In this document: piece by piece, positions 51,968 through 60,408 of the stretch
How positions within the stretch are numbered: the stretch's first letter is position 1
How the letters are laid out: the number at the start of each line of letters is the position of its first letter
Origin: Xylanimonas protaetiae
GTDB taxonomy: Bacteria; Actinomycetota; Actinomycetes; Actinomycetales; Cellulomonadaceae
Direction of reading: 5' to 3'
Length of the DNA stretch: 64,000 bases
NCBI RefSeq assembly: GCF_004135385.1
Contig: NZ_CP035493.1
Location: forward strand, 1,736,001-1,800,000
The notes under the pieces: model-generated
What the model saw: the letters and a program-made list of their open reading frames with translations, nothing else
Told to the model about the DNA's origin: nothing
The model's database searches: none
Made by a program: the position numbers and the translations under genes

Positions 51968-53131
51968 GGGGGCCTCCTCCTTCTTGTGGGGCGGGTTGGT
52001 TCCCGCCTCCACGGCGGGCGGGTGGGGCTCGGCCGCGGGCGCGGCTTCGCGGGCCGGCACCGGGGTGGTGTCGGTGGTCTGGGTGGTGGCGGACTCGCTC
52101 ACCTGCACGGCCTCGACAGCGGTCGTGGCGGCCTCGGTGACGGGCTCGTAGGTGATGACGCGGCGCACCTCGACGGGATCTCCGGTCAGGGCTGTGGCGA
52201 CGTCGCCGGTCAGCGTGTAGCCCTGCCGCATGACGCGGACACCGGCCTTCGTCTCGTGGGAGAACAGGGCAATGCAGGCGGTCTCGTCGTAGTCGATGAG
52301 CCACACGTACTCGTCGGGGCCGGCCTTGTGCGCGTCCTTCACGAGGATCCGCAGTTCTTCGCCACGCTGCTCCGCAGACGCCTCAGCCACGGCAGCCTCT
52401 GCGGCGGTCGCGGTGCCCGGCTCCGCCCACAGGTCGCGGGAGTAGAGCTGCGGGGCAGCGTCCTCGATCTTGCTCACGAACGCGGCCAGGGCATCCCCGA
52501 TCGCGGACGACAGGGCGATGCGCTCCTCGCGGGTCAGGCGCCCCTCACCGGCCATGTCGTCGGCCAGTACGGTGAAGTCGCGGTGGATGCGCGACTCGAT
52601 CCACTGGCCCACGTTGCGGGCCTCCTGCACGCGCGCCGACTCCAGGACGGACAGGACGGCGCCGCCGCGGCCCGCGTGGGTGACGAAGTCGACCGACTCG
52701 GCGGACAGGATCTTCGAGAACACGGGGCGCCCGTTGTCATCGGTGGACCCGACCTCGGCCTGCGCGCGGATGCTCATGCCGATGGACTCGGCCATGTCCG
52801 CGATGGGCTTGCGCCAGGCGGAGAACACCTTCACGTCGGCGTACAGGCCACCGTTCTCGAACACGGCGTCAGTGGCGAGGACACCGGCAAGGTCCTTGAT
52901 GGACCGCTCCGGGCGCTCCCACTGCTCCGACTCCGACGGGTGGTCGATGTAGCAGTGCAGGCCAGCGTGGAACACCCTGTCCTTCGCGGCCTGCTTGAGC
53001 AGCGCCTCCGTGTACACGCCGGACGAGCCGGTGCCGGCGTCGATGACCTTGACGCGCAGACGACCCGGCCCGTCGGTCGGCTTGGCCGCCTCGACGAGGG
53101 AGGTGGACTCGTGCAGGAGCGTGCGGGACAT
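51488..53131 (-). CDS. capsid maturation protease fused to scaffold
   Basis: Protein of 547 residues. The N-terminal part (about 1-180) is a prohead-protease domain (YIDHPSESEQWERPERS, SIGMSIRAQAEV, SAESVDFVTHAGRGG, which holds the His/Ser-type residues). A variable middle follows, and residues from 389 form a coiled-coil scaffold (EKAERVPALEAAKEAADKRA). ATG 53131. Confidence 0.85.
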   Translation of the reverse strand: MSRTLLHESTSLVEAAKPTDGPGRLRVKVIDAGTGSSGVYTEALLKQAAKDRVFHAGLHCYIDHPSESEQWERPERSIKDLAGVLATDAVFENGGLYADVKVFSAWRKPIADMAESIGMSIRAQAEVGSTDDNGRPVFSKILSAESVDFVTHAGRGGAVLSVLESARVQEARNVGQWIESRIHRDFTVLADDMAGEGRLTREERIALSSAIGDALAAFVSKIEDAAPQLYSRDLWAEPGTATAAEAAVAEASAEQRGEELRILVKDAHKAGPDEYVWLIDYDETACIALFSHETKAGVRVMRQGYTLTGDVATALTGDPVEVRRVITYEPVTEAATTAVEAVQVSESATTQTTDTTPVPAREAAPAAEPHPPAVEAGTNPPHKKEEAPMPQIPVDEARLTSLQEKAERVPALEAAKEAADKRAEAAESERDEYKRRATQAEAKAKADRFARNLIGEANKDLVPASVELILTEAMRDDLPLNEDGSLDTDKFAGVVNESRKAHETFLATVAEESGLGTVRGLGATQAAVVSEADFDKAVARAFGRKDQ

Positions 53132-53160
53132 GGCACCTCCCTGAGGTGGACAATCGGGGG

Positions 53161-53295
53161 ATGGGTCAAGACGACGATGACGACTGCGCCGGGCACGCCT
53201 GGAGGCTGGTGGGTGTCGTGCTGCGCGCGGGGGAGACGGTCGTGGAGTACGAGTGCGTCAACTGCGCGGGCGTGATGGTCGAGCCGCTGCGCTGA
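53161..53295 (+). CDS. zinc-site microprotein on the opposite strand (44 residues)
   Basis: Plus-strand gene between minus-strand genes: starts MGQDDDDDCAGHAWRLVG and ends YECVNCAGVMVEPLR. Cys, His and CxxC form a likely zinc ribbon of a type common in small actinophage proteins. Ribosome site is weak. The hairpin at 53310 follows its stop by 14 bases. Confidence 0.55.
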   Translation: MGQDDDDDCAGHAWRLVGVVLRAGETVVEYECVNCAGVMVEPLR

Positions 53296-53341
53296 CCCCG
53301 GGCATGCGAAAGGCCCCGTCACCAGCGGTGATCGGGGCCTT
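53296..53341. terminator. hairpin terminator / start-associated element, copy 3
   Basis: Stem of about 14 bp with one bulge (53310-53323 with 53327-53341). On the minus strand it is followed by TTTCGCATGCCC as in the elements at 32764 and 58959, but here the next minus-strand start is 165 bases away; the plus-strand microprotein lies between. It can terminate both strands. Confidence 0.65.
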
Positions 53342-53391
53342 GTGCATTCGTGCTGCTGACGTCAGTCTAGCGGCACGCGCGTTGGAATGTG

Positions 53392-53465
53392 TGGCTCCGC
53401 GTCGAGGATTCGAACCTCGGTGACCCGCTCCAAAGGCGGGGGTCCTGCCACTAGACGAACGCGGA
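53392..53465 (-). tRNA. tRNA-Gln: tRNA-Gln (TTG), prophage-encoded
   Basis: Minus strand: acceptor TCCGCGT / ACGCGGA, anticodon stem CCCGC/GCGGG with loop CTTTGGA (anticodon TTG, decodes CAA), T arm GAGGTTCGAATCCTC, discriminator G and encoded CCA. It lies within the head gene cluster. Confidence 0.93.
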
Positions 53466-53474
53466 TCGGCGTCG

Positions 53475-53726
53475 TCAGGCGGCTTGGCGGATGACCAGGT
53501 CCGGGCGGACGAGGTCTTCACCGATGGCACGGACCCGCTCGATCAGGTCGGCAGGTACGGGAACCCGGTCCTGCGCAGCGGCGGCCAGGTAGTCCTCCAA
53601 CGCCAACTGCACCTCACCGTAGGCGAGCATCTCCGCTGCGCCGTCGTCCGTGACGAGGGTGGCCAGCTCGGCGATGAGCGGCCGCATCTCCTCTTCACGA
53701 TCGTCGTAGTAGCGCATACCCGTCAT
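53475..53726 (-). CDS. small acidic protein, candidate immunity protein for the MuF toxin
   Basis: Protein of 83 residues, strongly acidic and helical (RYYDDREEEMRPLIAELATL, YGEVQLALEDYLAAAA). ATG 53726 overlaps the MuF gene stop by four bases. No family recognised. A small acidic protein encoded directly after a toxin-like C-terminus is the usual layout of an immunity gene. Confidence 0.65.
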   Translation of the reverse strand: MTGMRYYDDREEEMRPLIAELATLVTDDGAAEMLAYGEVQLALEDYLAAAAQDRVPVPADLIERVRAIGEDLVRPDLVIRQAA

Positions 53727-55243
53727 GGTACGTCCGTGTAGCGCCCGTTGACGTGCTGACGCACGCCTTCACCCCGGAGCGGGAACGCGGTCCGCAGGAG
53801 CCACACGCCGTCGGCGTCAGGGCGTGCAGGTACGCGGACGAGGACCCCGCCGATCCACGCGTCGAAGCGGAGCCTGCCCCGGTCGTCCCATGCGGGCTCG
53901 GCGACGTAGGTGACACGGTCCATGAGTGCTTGGACGGCGAAGACGTCGTCGTCGCCGTCCCCGAACCAGCCTTGTGGGAAGTAGTGCGTCCGCTCCGTAG
54001 GCGGGGCGTCGTAGGCGTGCTTCCCGAGTGCATGGGATGCCGCGATGATGTCGGCCCGCGGCCGTGTCGACCGGGTGAACGGGATGCTGGGGTCGCGGTA
54101 CCGGTCGGGCAGGTCGTCGGGCGACCCGGCCCGGGTGACCCAGGATCCGGACCCGCCGCCGGACCCGTCAGCGGCGCCGGCGAGCCCCTGCAGGTCGCGA
54201 AGGCTGCGCACGTGGTGCGAGTCCCGCCACCCGGGGGTGCTGGTGCGGGTGGATAGGTCGGCCCAGCCGATCCGGCCCGTGCGCAGCAGGTCGAGACGGC
54301 CGGGGCCCATGATCTTGGCCTGCTCAGTCTCGGGCAGGCTGTCGAACCAGGCGCGAGCGTCCGGCAGTGTGGACGGCGGTTCGTCGATGTCGAACCCGAG
54401 CTGCCGCCACGACTTCGTCTCCGGGACAGCCGTGCAACGCCCGTTCTGGTGATCGGTCGGGCCCTGCTCGTCGACGGCGTGCAGAGTGCCGTGCTGCGCG
54501 AGGCAGGAAGGGCAGGTGCGGCGGTCGAGCGTCGCCAGCCACCGCCACCCGGCGAGCACGTCCGTGTTCGCGCCCCGCTGCACCCGGGACGCTTCGCGGT
54601 GCGCGTCGAGCATCTCGGTGCGCGCGATCGTCATGGCGCGGGCGAGGCCACCGTTGAAGCCGCCCTCGACGCGGGCGAGCATGCGGGCGGCCGCGGTGCG
54701 CGGGTTGTCGCCGACGGCGATGCCGCGGATGAGCTCCCGGTTCATCGCGGTGACGGCGTCGACGGCGAGCGGGTACGTCAGCGCGGTGACCTGCCCGGTG
54801 GTGCGCTCCACGATCGCGGTCAGCGAGTTCGGGTCGACCCGGTTGAACGTCGCCGCCACGCCCATGTCGCCAGCGACGGGCTTGGGCGGCATCTGGGAGG
54901 CGATGATCCGGGCTTCCCAGTCGGCGGCCGCGGCGGTGAGGTTGTCGAGGTCCTGGGTGATGCGCGCCCCGGCAGCGTCAGACACGCCGACGAGGGCCTT
55001 CGCGGCAGCCTGCAGGGCGGCCTGGGCGCGTTCGGCGCGGGCGATGCGCCATGCGGGCGGCCACACCCCGGTCTGCTGCTGGTAGGCGATCAGGTCGTCG
55101 ACGGCCGCCTGCCAGGTCTGCGCGATCTCGTCCCAGGCGGTGGCCCAGGCGACGACGAGGTCGCGGGTGGCCTGGTCGACGATGGTGTCGAGGGCCGTGC
55201 GCGCCTGCCGGGACAGGCGCACGGTGCGGTCGGTGACCGGCAC
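53723..55243 (-). CDS. MuF-type minor head protein with toxin-like C-terminal domain
   Basis: Protein of 506 residues. The MuF head-morphogenesis domain lies in the middle (MTIARTEMLDAHREASRVQ near 205, then DRRTCPSCLAQHGTLH and DHQNGRCTAVP). After a Gly/Ser linker (GSGGGSGSW) comes an extra domain of about 120 residues: HALGKHAY, ERTHYFPQGWFGDGDDDVF, GGVLVRVPA, LLRTAFPLRGEGV. The FP..W / GV.V.V / TAFP order resembles EndoU- and BECR-type RNase toxins. MuF proteins of temperate phages are known carriers of polymorphic toxins. GTG 55243. Confidence 0.82.
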   Translation of the reverse strand: MPVTDRTVRLSRQARTALDTIVDQATRDLVVAWATAWDEIAQTWQAAVDDLIAYQQQTGVWPPAWRIARAERAQAALQAAAKALVGVSDAAGARITQDLDNLTAAAADWEARIIASQMPPKPVAGDMGVAATFNRVDPNSLTAIVERTTGQVTALTYPLAVDAVTAMNRELIRGIAVGDNPRTAAARMLARVEGGFNGGLARAMTIARTEMLDAHREASRVQRGANTDVLAGWRWLATLDRRTCPSCLAQHGTLHAVDEQGPTDHQNGRCTAVPETKSWRQLGFDIDEPPSTLPDARAWFDSLPETEQAKIMGPGRLDLLRTGRIGWADLSTRTSTPGWRDSHHVRSLRDLQGLAGAADGSGGGSGSWVTRAGSPDDLPDRYRDPSIPFTRSTRPRADIIAASHALGKHAYDAPPTERTHYFPQGWFGDGDDDVFAVQALMDRVTYVAEPAWDDRGRLRFDAWIGGVLVRVPARPDADGVWLLRTAFPLRGEGVRQHVNGRYTDVP

Positions 55244-55244
55244 G

Positions 55245-55619
55245 TCAGCAGGGCTTCCAGACGCCGTGGTCGACGTACCCGTGCCACGTGCTCCCCGCAG
55301 CGCCGCCGTGGTGCAGAACAGAGTTCGAGGACCCGTCGCCGGGTGCGACCGTGATCGTGCCGTCGGCGTTCTCCCGCACCGTGTGCGAGATCAGGGTGCC
55401 GATGCCGTGGCCGTCCGGGCTGTAGAACTGCCAGACGGTGCGGGTCAGGTTCGTCGGGTACCTGTCCCCGAGGTCGAGCCCGACGCACTTCCAGTAGTCG
55501 CCGGGCGTGAGGCCAGCCTCGACGGGGTTCCCGTCGGGGCCCTCAACGATCTCGACCTGGTCGGGAAGGTTCGGCCACTGCACGTCCGGGAGACGGCGGC
55601 CCTGCACGACGTCAGGCAT
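55245..55619 (-). CDS. hypothetical protein between portal and MuF genes
   Basis: Protein of 124 residues with a Cys/Trp-rich beta pattern (GDYWKCVGLDLGD, WQFYSPDGHGIGTL, SHTVRENADGTITVAPG, DHGVWKPC). Vaguely similar to DUF6527-type small domains, but I cannot assign it. Overlaps the portal stop by 8 bases and ends one base before the MuF start. Confidence 0.65.
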   Translation of the reverse strand: MPDVVQGRRLPDVQWPNLPDQVEIVEGPDGNPVEAGLTPGDYWKCVGLDLGDRYPTNLTRTVWQFYSPDGHGIGTLISHTVRENADGTITVAPGDGSSNSVLHHGGAAGSTWHGYVDHGVWKPC

Positions 55620-57267
55620 TCTGCTCCGTATGGTCGGCCGCGGTCGGCGGCTCAGTCCGGGCGGTCATCGCTGTCGGGTCCTGCCCGCGCCGGAACGCGT
55701 TCACAGCCGCCTGCCCGACCTGGGCCCCAACCTCGCGGTACGGGTCCACCCAGTTCCCGTCCTCATCCGTTAGGTCGTCGAGGATCTCGTCAGCGTCCTT
55801 CACCCCGAGCGCCTGCAGCAGCAACTTCACGATCACCAGCGGCGGCAGCTTGCCCGTGTCGTCCGCCTTCGCGATGGCCTCGACGATCGCGTTCAGCGGC
55901 GTCTTCTCGAGCGACGGCCAGTCGATCTCGACCGTGGCGTCGGTGTCGCCATCGAGGATGACGGACTCGTACCCGGTCTGGTCGTCACGCTCGACACGCC
56001 CACGCAGCGGGCCCTGCGGCGCCTTGACGGCCTGCAGGATGACGTACTGCACGATGGTGCGGATCGTCTCCGTCCACACGGACTGGCGGGCGACGAGACG
56101 CAGGCGGGTGGGTTCGTCCAGGGTCTCCGCGGTGGCGCGGGCTCCGGTGGCTCCGGGGTCGCCGAGCAGCATGGTGACGGGCAGCCCGAGCGCGGACGCG
56201 ACCATGGACGCGAGGGGCCGGCCCGACTCGGAGTCGATCGTCGCGCCCGTCTTCGGGATCGCTTCGAGGGTCTGGTCTTCGGTCATGACAGCGGTCGCGC
56301 CGACGCTGTTCTCGTTGCCCGGGATGTGCGCTTGGGGGCGGCGGGCCAACGCCTGGCGTGCCTGCTGGGCGCGGCCCTTCGACTTCGCCGTCATCCGGAA
56401 CGCGAACTGGGACAGCGCCTTGACGAGGGTGGCCCAGTCGACGAGGAAGTCCTTGTACAGGCGCGCGAACCGCAGCGCCGGGTACACGTCTCCGACACCG
56501 AAGTCCCAGCCCTGCTGCGCGTTGACCTTCGTGTGCACGATCGGGGCGTCCCACATGACGGGGGCGCCGTTGATGGTGCGCATCCGGTCGGCGGGGCGGG
56601 GCATGTACCCGACGGCCGGGTACCACGCCACCTGCGTCTGCCACTTTGTGGTGCCACCCGCCTGCAGGGTCTGCTGCACCCACTGCCGCCGGTAGTACCA
56701 GGGCGTGGCCCGGTCCTGCGGGTCGTACAGGATGTCGGTGACCTCGTCGAACGGGATCGTGCGCGGTTGCACCTTCCCCGTGCGCGGGTTCGTGAACAGC
56801 AGGTGGAAGACGTTGCCGTCCGTGCCGGCCGCCTTCTCGAGGATCTCGTGCGCCTGGTCCCCGGACAGGGACCGCCGGGTCCCCGGGTCATCCCAGAAGG
56901 CCTGCACGACCGCGTTGACGTCCTGCTCGCCATCATCACCGCCCTGCGCCCTGGCCTGGACGTTGACGCCCTGCCCCCAGATGTACGCGTGCCGCAACGT
57001 CAGGCCCGCGGAGATCAGCGGGTCGATGACCGCCATGGTGCGGGACACGACGACCGCACGCTGCAGACCCTCACGGGAGAACTGGTCGACGGCCTGCGCG
57101 GTGAGCCGCTCCCACCCCTGGTCTTCCAGGGACAGTTCGAGCTCGGCGATCGCCTCGGACAGGAGTTCGATGTTCGCCTCGGCGGCCGTCGCACGGACGA
57201 GCGCGGTCGACGTCGACGCGGACTCGGTCAGGCGCAAGGTGCGGCGCACAGTGTTGACGAGGCCCAC
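55612..57267 (-). CDS. portal protein
   Basis: Protein of 551 residues directly after the large terminase: the dodecameric DNA gate of the capsid. Recognisable portal segments include AYIWGQGVNVQARAQG, FHLLFTNPRTGKVQPRTIP, ILYDPQDRATPWYYRRQW and VGDVYPALRFARLYKDFLVD. Start codon revcomp at 57267 is ATG. Confidence 0.88.
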   Translation of the reverse strand: MGLVNTVRRTLRLTESASTSTALVRATAAEANIELLSEAIAELELSLEDQGWERLTAQAVDQFSREGLQRAVVVSRTMAVIDPLISAGLTLRHAYIWGQGVNVQARAQGGDDGEQDVNAVVQAFWDDPGTRRSLSGDQAHEILEKAAGTDGNVFHLLFTNPRTGKVQPRTIPFDEVTDILYDPQDRATPWYYRRQWVQQTLQAGGTTKWQTQVAWYPAVGYMPRPADRMRTINGAPVMWDAPIVHTKVNAQQGWDFGVGDVYPALRFARLYKDFLVDWATLVKALSQFAFRMTAKSKGRAQQARQALARRPQAHIPGNENSVGATAVMTEDQTLEAIPKTGATIDSESGRPLASMVASALGLPVTMLLGDPGATGARATAETLDEPTRLRLVARQSVWTETIRTIVQYVILQAVKAPQGPLRGRVERDDQTGYESVILDGDTDATVEIDWPSLEKTPLNAIVEAIAKADDTGKLPPLVIVKLLLQALGVKDADEILDDLTDEDGNWVDPYREVGAQVGQAAVNAFRRGQDPTAMTARTEPPTAADHTEQNA

Positions 57268-57281
57268 GACCCCACCACCTC

Positions 57282-58808
57282 TCAGTAGCCGCCCATCCAG
57301 GTGTGCGGGTCGTCGTCGATCAGGTCTTCACCGGTAGTCGTGTCGTCGTGCTCTTCGAGGATCGGCAGGAGGAGCAGCTGGTTGACGGCCTGCGACATCG
57401 CGTCGACCTGGTCGTCGTGCGCGCCGGCTGGGAATGCCTTGGCTTCCTCGGTGAGCTCGTCCACCCACGCCGCCAGGGCGACGTCGGGGAGCACGATGTT
57501 GCGGGAGTGCGCGAGGGGCGAGATGGCGGACGCTCGCGCGTACTTCGAGCCCTGCGGTTCGATCGGGATGAGGCCGGGCATCGTGGCTTGCAGGGCGTTG
57601 ATGACGGCGGGCCCGTTGGCCTTGTCCTCGACGAACTTCGCGGTCGCTTGTGGCCACCTGGCCGCGAGAGTCTTCATCGCCGCGACGGAGTCGTTGAAGT
57701 TCATGCGGGCGCGGACCTGGTCGAGCAGGTACACGTGGACGCCGATGCGCGCCCACACCTGTAGGACGACGTAGTCCGACGTCGGCTTGTCCTTGAACGT
57801 GAAGTCGGCCGAGATGGCGACCTCGTTCCCGGTGCCGGGCAGCCACCGGGACCCATCGTCCTGTTCGATCCACAGGGGCTGGTCGTAGCGGGCCCAGTCC
57901 TTCGGGAACAGGTTCCCCTTGTCCGCGGTGGGGCGGCCCTGGTAGAGCGCGTTCCACACGCGGGGCCCGACCTCGCGGCGGGTGCGTTCCCAGTCCTCAG
58001 CGGACCGTTGCCGACCGGACCTCTCTTCGCGGCGGGCCGACTCCATCCACTCGCCGGGCTGACGTCCGAGGGGGTCGCTCTCCCCAGCATCAGGGTCGTA
58101 GTCGGCCTGTGCGGGGATGTTGACGACCCGCCAGCGGTGCCCTTCCTCGGATGCGATGAGGCGGCCGGCGAGGTCGTCGTGATGCCAGCGGGTCAGGATC
58201 AGGATGACTGGTGCGCCTGGGGCGAGGCGTGTGCGGCCGACCGACGTCCAGAACGACCAGGCCCGCTCCCGGTAGGTCGGGGACTCGGCCTGCTCCATGT
58301 TGGAAATCGGGTCGTCGATGAACAGGACGTCGGCGGGGCGTCCGGTGAGGCCACCGGCGATACCGACGGAGCGGACACCGCCGCGGCGACCGGCGAGCTG
58401 CCAGGCGGTAACGGCACCGTTATCGGGTGCGATGCGCAGGCCCAGGTCGAGGGACCCGTCGGCGCCGGAGTTGTCGGTGATGAAGCGGCGGATGTCACGC
58501 CCGAACTCCTGGGCGAGGGACTCGGCGTACGACGCGACGACGACGCGCCGGTCGGGGTTGCGGGTCAGGAACCACAGCGGCCCGGTCTTCGTGACGCGGG
58601 TGCTCTTCCCCTCCTGCGGGGGCATCGAGATGATGAGCCGGTCGATCTTCCCGGCCTCGACATCGACGAGCGCCTGGTCGATGACGTCGAGTGCGGGGGT
58701 CTGGATCGTGCCCGGGGTAACGGCCTGCGCAAGCGCACCCGGTGTCGGGTACGGGTCCGGCTTGGGTTCGAACGCGGCGGCGGCGTGAAGCAGGAAGTCG
58801 AGGGACAC
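57282..58808 (-). CDS. terminase large subunit
   Basis: DNA-packaging motor and nuclease, 508 residues. ATPase: Walker A MPPQEGKST near residue 62, Walker B VLFIDDPI, coupling motif LILTRWHHDDLAGRL. Nuclease: ISADFTFKD, VEDKANG and DDQVDAMSQAVNQLL. Start 58808. Confidence 0.96.
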   Translation of the reverse strand: MSLDFLLHAAAAFEPKPDPYPTPGALAQAVTPGTIQTPALDVIDQALVDVEAGKIDRLIISMPPQEGKSTRVTKTGPLWFLTRNPDRRVVVASYAESLAQEFGRDIRRFITDNSGADGSLDLGLRIAPDNGAVTAWQLAGRRGGVRSVGIAGGLTGRPADVLFIDDPISNMEQAESPTYRERAWSFWTSVGRTRLAPGAPVILILTRWHHDDLAGRLIASEEGHRWRVVNIPAQADYDPDAGESDPLGRQPGEWMESARREERSGRQRSAEDWERTRREVGPRVWNALYQGRPTADKGNLFPKDWARYDQPLWIEQDDGSRWLPGTGNEVAISADFTFKDKPTSDYVVLQVWARIGVHVYLLDQVRARMNFNDSVAAMKTLAARWPQATAKFVEDKANGPAVINALQATMPGLIPIEPQGSKYARASAISPLAHSRNIVLPDVALAAWVDELTEEAKAFPAGAHDDQVDAMSQAVNQLLLLPILEEHDDTTTGEDLIDDDPHTWMGGY

Positions 58809-58826
58809 GGTGTGCCTCGACTTCGT

Positions 58827-58958
58827 TCAGGCGTGCTGGGGGATGGTGTGTCCGCCCGCGTCGATCTCGGTCTTGCAGGTGGTGCACCGCCGCCACGGGC
58901 AGGCCGGGCTCGTGCAGTGTGTGCGGGTGGTGGGCTTGCCGCAGGTCGGGCAGTCCAT
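58827..58958 (-). CDS. zinc-ribbon microprotein (43 residues) upstream of terminase
   Basis: Starts MDCPTCGKPTTRTHC and continues with SPACPWRRCTTCKTEIDAGG. Three Cys pairs suggest one or two zinc sites. AGGAGG lies before ATG 58958, giving good support despite the small size. It could be a DNA-binding accessory to packaging; that is inference. Confidence 0.65.
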   Translation of the reverse strand: MDCPTCGKPTTRTHCTSPACPWRRCTTCKTEIDAGGHTIPQHA

Positions 58959-59013
58959 GGCGTGCCTCCTCCGGGCATGAGGAAGGCCCAGGAACGTTGG
59001 GGTTCCTGGGCCT
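58959..59013 (-). repeat. start-associated hairpin element, copy 4
   Basis: Perfect 12-bp stem (58984-58995 with 59002-59013), then on the minus strand TTCCTCATGCCC, GGAGGAGG and the zinc-ribbon ATG. It also separates the early/middle genes from the late genes. Confidence 0.65.
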
Positions 59014-59062
59014 GACCTACCTCTGGTGACTGTAGGAATCTACCGCGTTGGTGGGGTTACCT

Positions 59063-59090
59063 GCAACGAAGCAAGGCAACGCAACGTTGC
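59063..59090. promoter_or_regulatory. GCAACG repeats with palindrome
   Basis: Three copies of GCAACG (59063, 59076, 59081), the last within the palindrome GCAACGTTGC (59081-59090), in the gap before the late genes. The same half-site occurs in the 43174 operator. Possible regulator site for late transcription. Confidence 0.4.
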
Positions 59091-59098
59091 TCCCCAGA

Positions 59099-59290
59099 TC
59101 AGGTTCGGGGGTTCTTCTCGACCGTGACCGAGATCCAAGCGTTCGGCGCGTAGATCGCGACGGCATAGGCCGCGAGGTCCGAGGTCGGGTTGCCGCGGTA
59201 GAGGTGGAGGTGTCCGTCCTTGACCTGCGCGTGCGTGGCGGTCTCGTGCTTGACGTCGGGGTCGGCCGGGAGGACGACGGTGGCAGCCAT
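59099..59290 (-). CDS. small protein of unknown function
   Basis: Protein of 63 residues (MAATVVLPADPDVKHETATH start, beta-rich, ending SVTVEKNPRT). ATG 59290 with GGAGA upstream is preferred to a longer start. No family recognised. Confidence 0.6.
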   Translation of the reverse strand: MAATVVLPADPDVKHETATHAQVKDGHLHLYRGNPTSDLAAYAVAIYAPNAWISVTVEKNPRT

Positions 59291-59352
59291 GGTGTCTCCG
59301 TTCGGTTCGGTGGTTCGTGCACGTAACACGGTAGGTGCGCCCACCGACACGC

Positions 59353-59778
59353 CTACCTCGGCTTGCGCGGGAACGGGTGACTCCACTCGAGCCGCGGACC
59401 GCCGGGCGTGCGCGACCAGGTGACGGTCGCGGTGTCGTCAGTGCCCCAGGTGCGTACGACGATGAGCTTCATGCCCGATCGGGGGCCAATCTGCGCGTGC
59501 TCAAGTTCTCCGCGGAGCAACTGAAGGTCGGCAAGGTCGATGCGGACGTCGTGCGCCGCCTCGTCGCTCTCGTTGGTCAGCACGTAGGCGTCGCCGTTCT
59601 CCCATTGAAGGGCCCAGGGTGGGGCGTACCGCTCAGCCTGAGCCTCGGCGAGCGCCACGGCCCGCTCGTCGGCGTCCGCGGACCGCTCGGCGGCGACGGC
59701 CTGCCGGTGCGAGTAGAGCAGGGCCCATGCGGCGACACCGAGGGCCAGTACCGAGATGATGAACGCTGCGGCGGCCAT
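59353..59778 (-). CDS. single-pass membrane protein of unknown function
   Basis: Protein of 141 residues: N-terminal helix AAAFIISVLALGVAAWALLY, a charged coiled segment (AAERSADADERAVALAEAQA) and a beta-rich soluble domain (TNESDEAAHDVRIDL). ATG 59778, one base after the preceding stop. Resembles host-envelope-directed phage proteins; no family. Confidence 0.68.
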   Translation of the reverse strand: MAAAAFIISVLALGVAAWALLYSHRQAVAAERSADADERAVALAEAQAERYAPPWALQWENGDAYVLTNESDEAAHDVRIDLADLQLLRGELEHAQIGPRSGMKLIVVRTWGTDDTATVTWSRTPGGPRLEWSHPFPRKPR

Positions 59779-59779
59779 G

Positions 59780-60028
59780 TCAGTTCGCGCGGTCGTTGTT
59801 CTGGTCGTAGTACGTGTCGTGCATGCGTGGCAGGTCAAGCCACGTCTCACCGGCCGGGCCGACGGGCACGCCTACGAACAGGCGGACGATGCCGTTGGGG
59901 CGCTCCTGGATGCCGTCGAGGCGCACGTAGTGGGCGAGGCCGTCGACCTCGATCGCGAGCGGCCTACCGATGAAGCTGTCGTTGAGGTCCGCGGCCGGGA
60001 TGGGGCGAGCGGAGTACGCGATGATCAT
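59780..60028 (-). CDS. small protein of unknown function
   Basis: Protein of 82 residues (MIIAYSARPIPAADLNDSFI start, then GRPLAIEVDGLAHYVRLDGI). Beta-rich. ATG 60028 chosen because upstream sequence in frame looks non-coding. No family recognised. Confidence 0.6.
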   Translation of the reverse strand: MIIAYSARPIPAADLNDSFIGRPLAIEVDGLAHYVRLDGIQERPNGIVRLFVGVPVGPAGETWLDLPRMHDTYYDQNNDRAN

Positions 60029-60045
60029 GCCGGCGAGGGTAGGGC

Positions 60046-60408
60046 CTACCTCTGACGTTCCCGGGTTTGTGACCTGCTGGGTCGCCACGCCTCGTCGTAG
60101 TCCGGGTGGTCGGCGTAGGGCTCGGCGAGGCGCCGCAGGACTTCGCAGGGCCCGTTGACACTGCCGTGCGACGCAGTCCTCGGCCAGCAACTCCCCGCCG
60201 CGTGGGAGTCGGAGAACGTGCCCTGTGTTCCTTCGGCGTGTGCCGTCGCGATCCGTCGCGTCTCCGCTAGGGCGTCGAGGGACGAACGGATCGTCTGCTG
60301 CGAGACGAGGGCCTTGATGGGGTGTCCTGGGTCGAGCATCGCCTGGCATCGCTCTTGGTGTTCGTCGATGCGGGCCAGCAGGAACTCGGTCAGCGTCATG
60401 GCGCTCAT
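60046..60408 (-). CDS. DUF6221-family protein
   Basis: Protein of 120 residues: helical start EFLLARIDEHQERCQAML and the characteristic PCEVLRRLAEPYADHPDYDE end seen in DUF6221 proteins of actinophages and actinobacteria. Function unknown. ATG 60408 overlaps the upstream stop; ATG 60399 has a better-spaced GGAAGG. Confidence 0.78.
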   Translation of the reverse strand: MSAMTLTEFLLARIDEHQERCQAMLDPGHPIKALVSQQTIRSSLDALAETRRIATAHAEGTQGTFSDSHAAGSCWPRTASHGSVNGPCEVLRRLAEPYADHPDYDEAWRPSRSQTRERQR

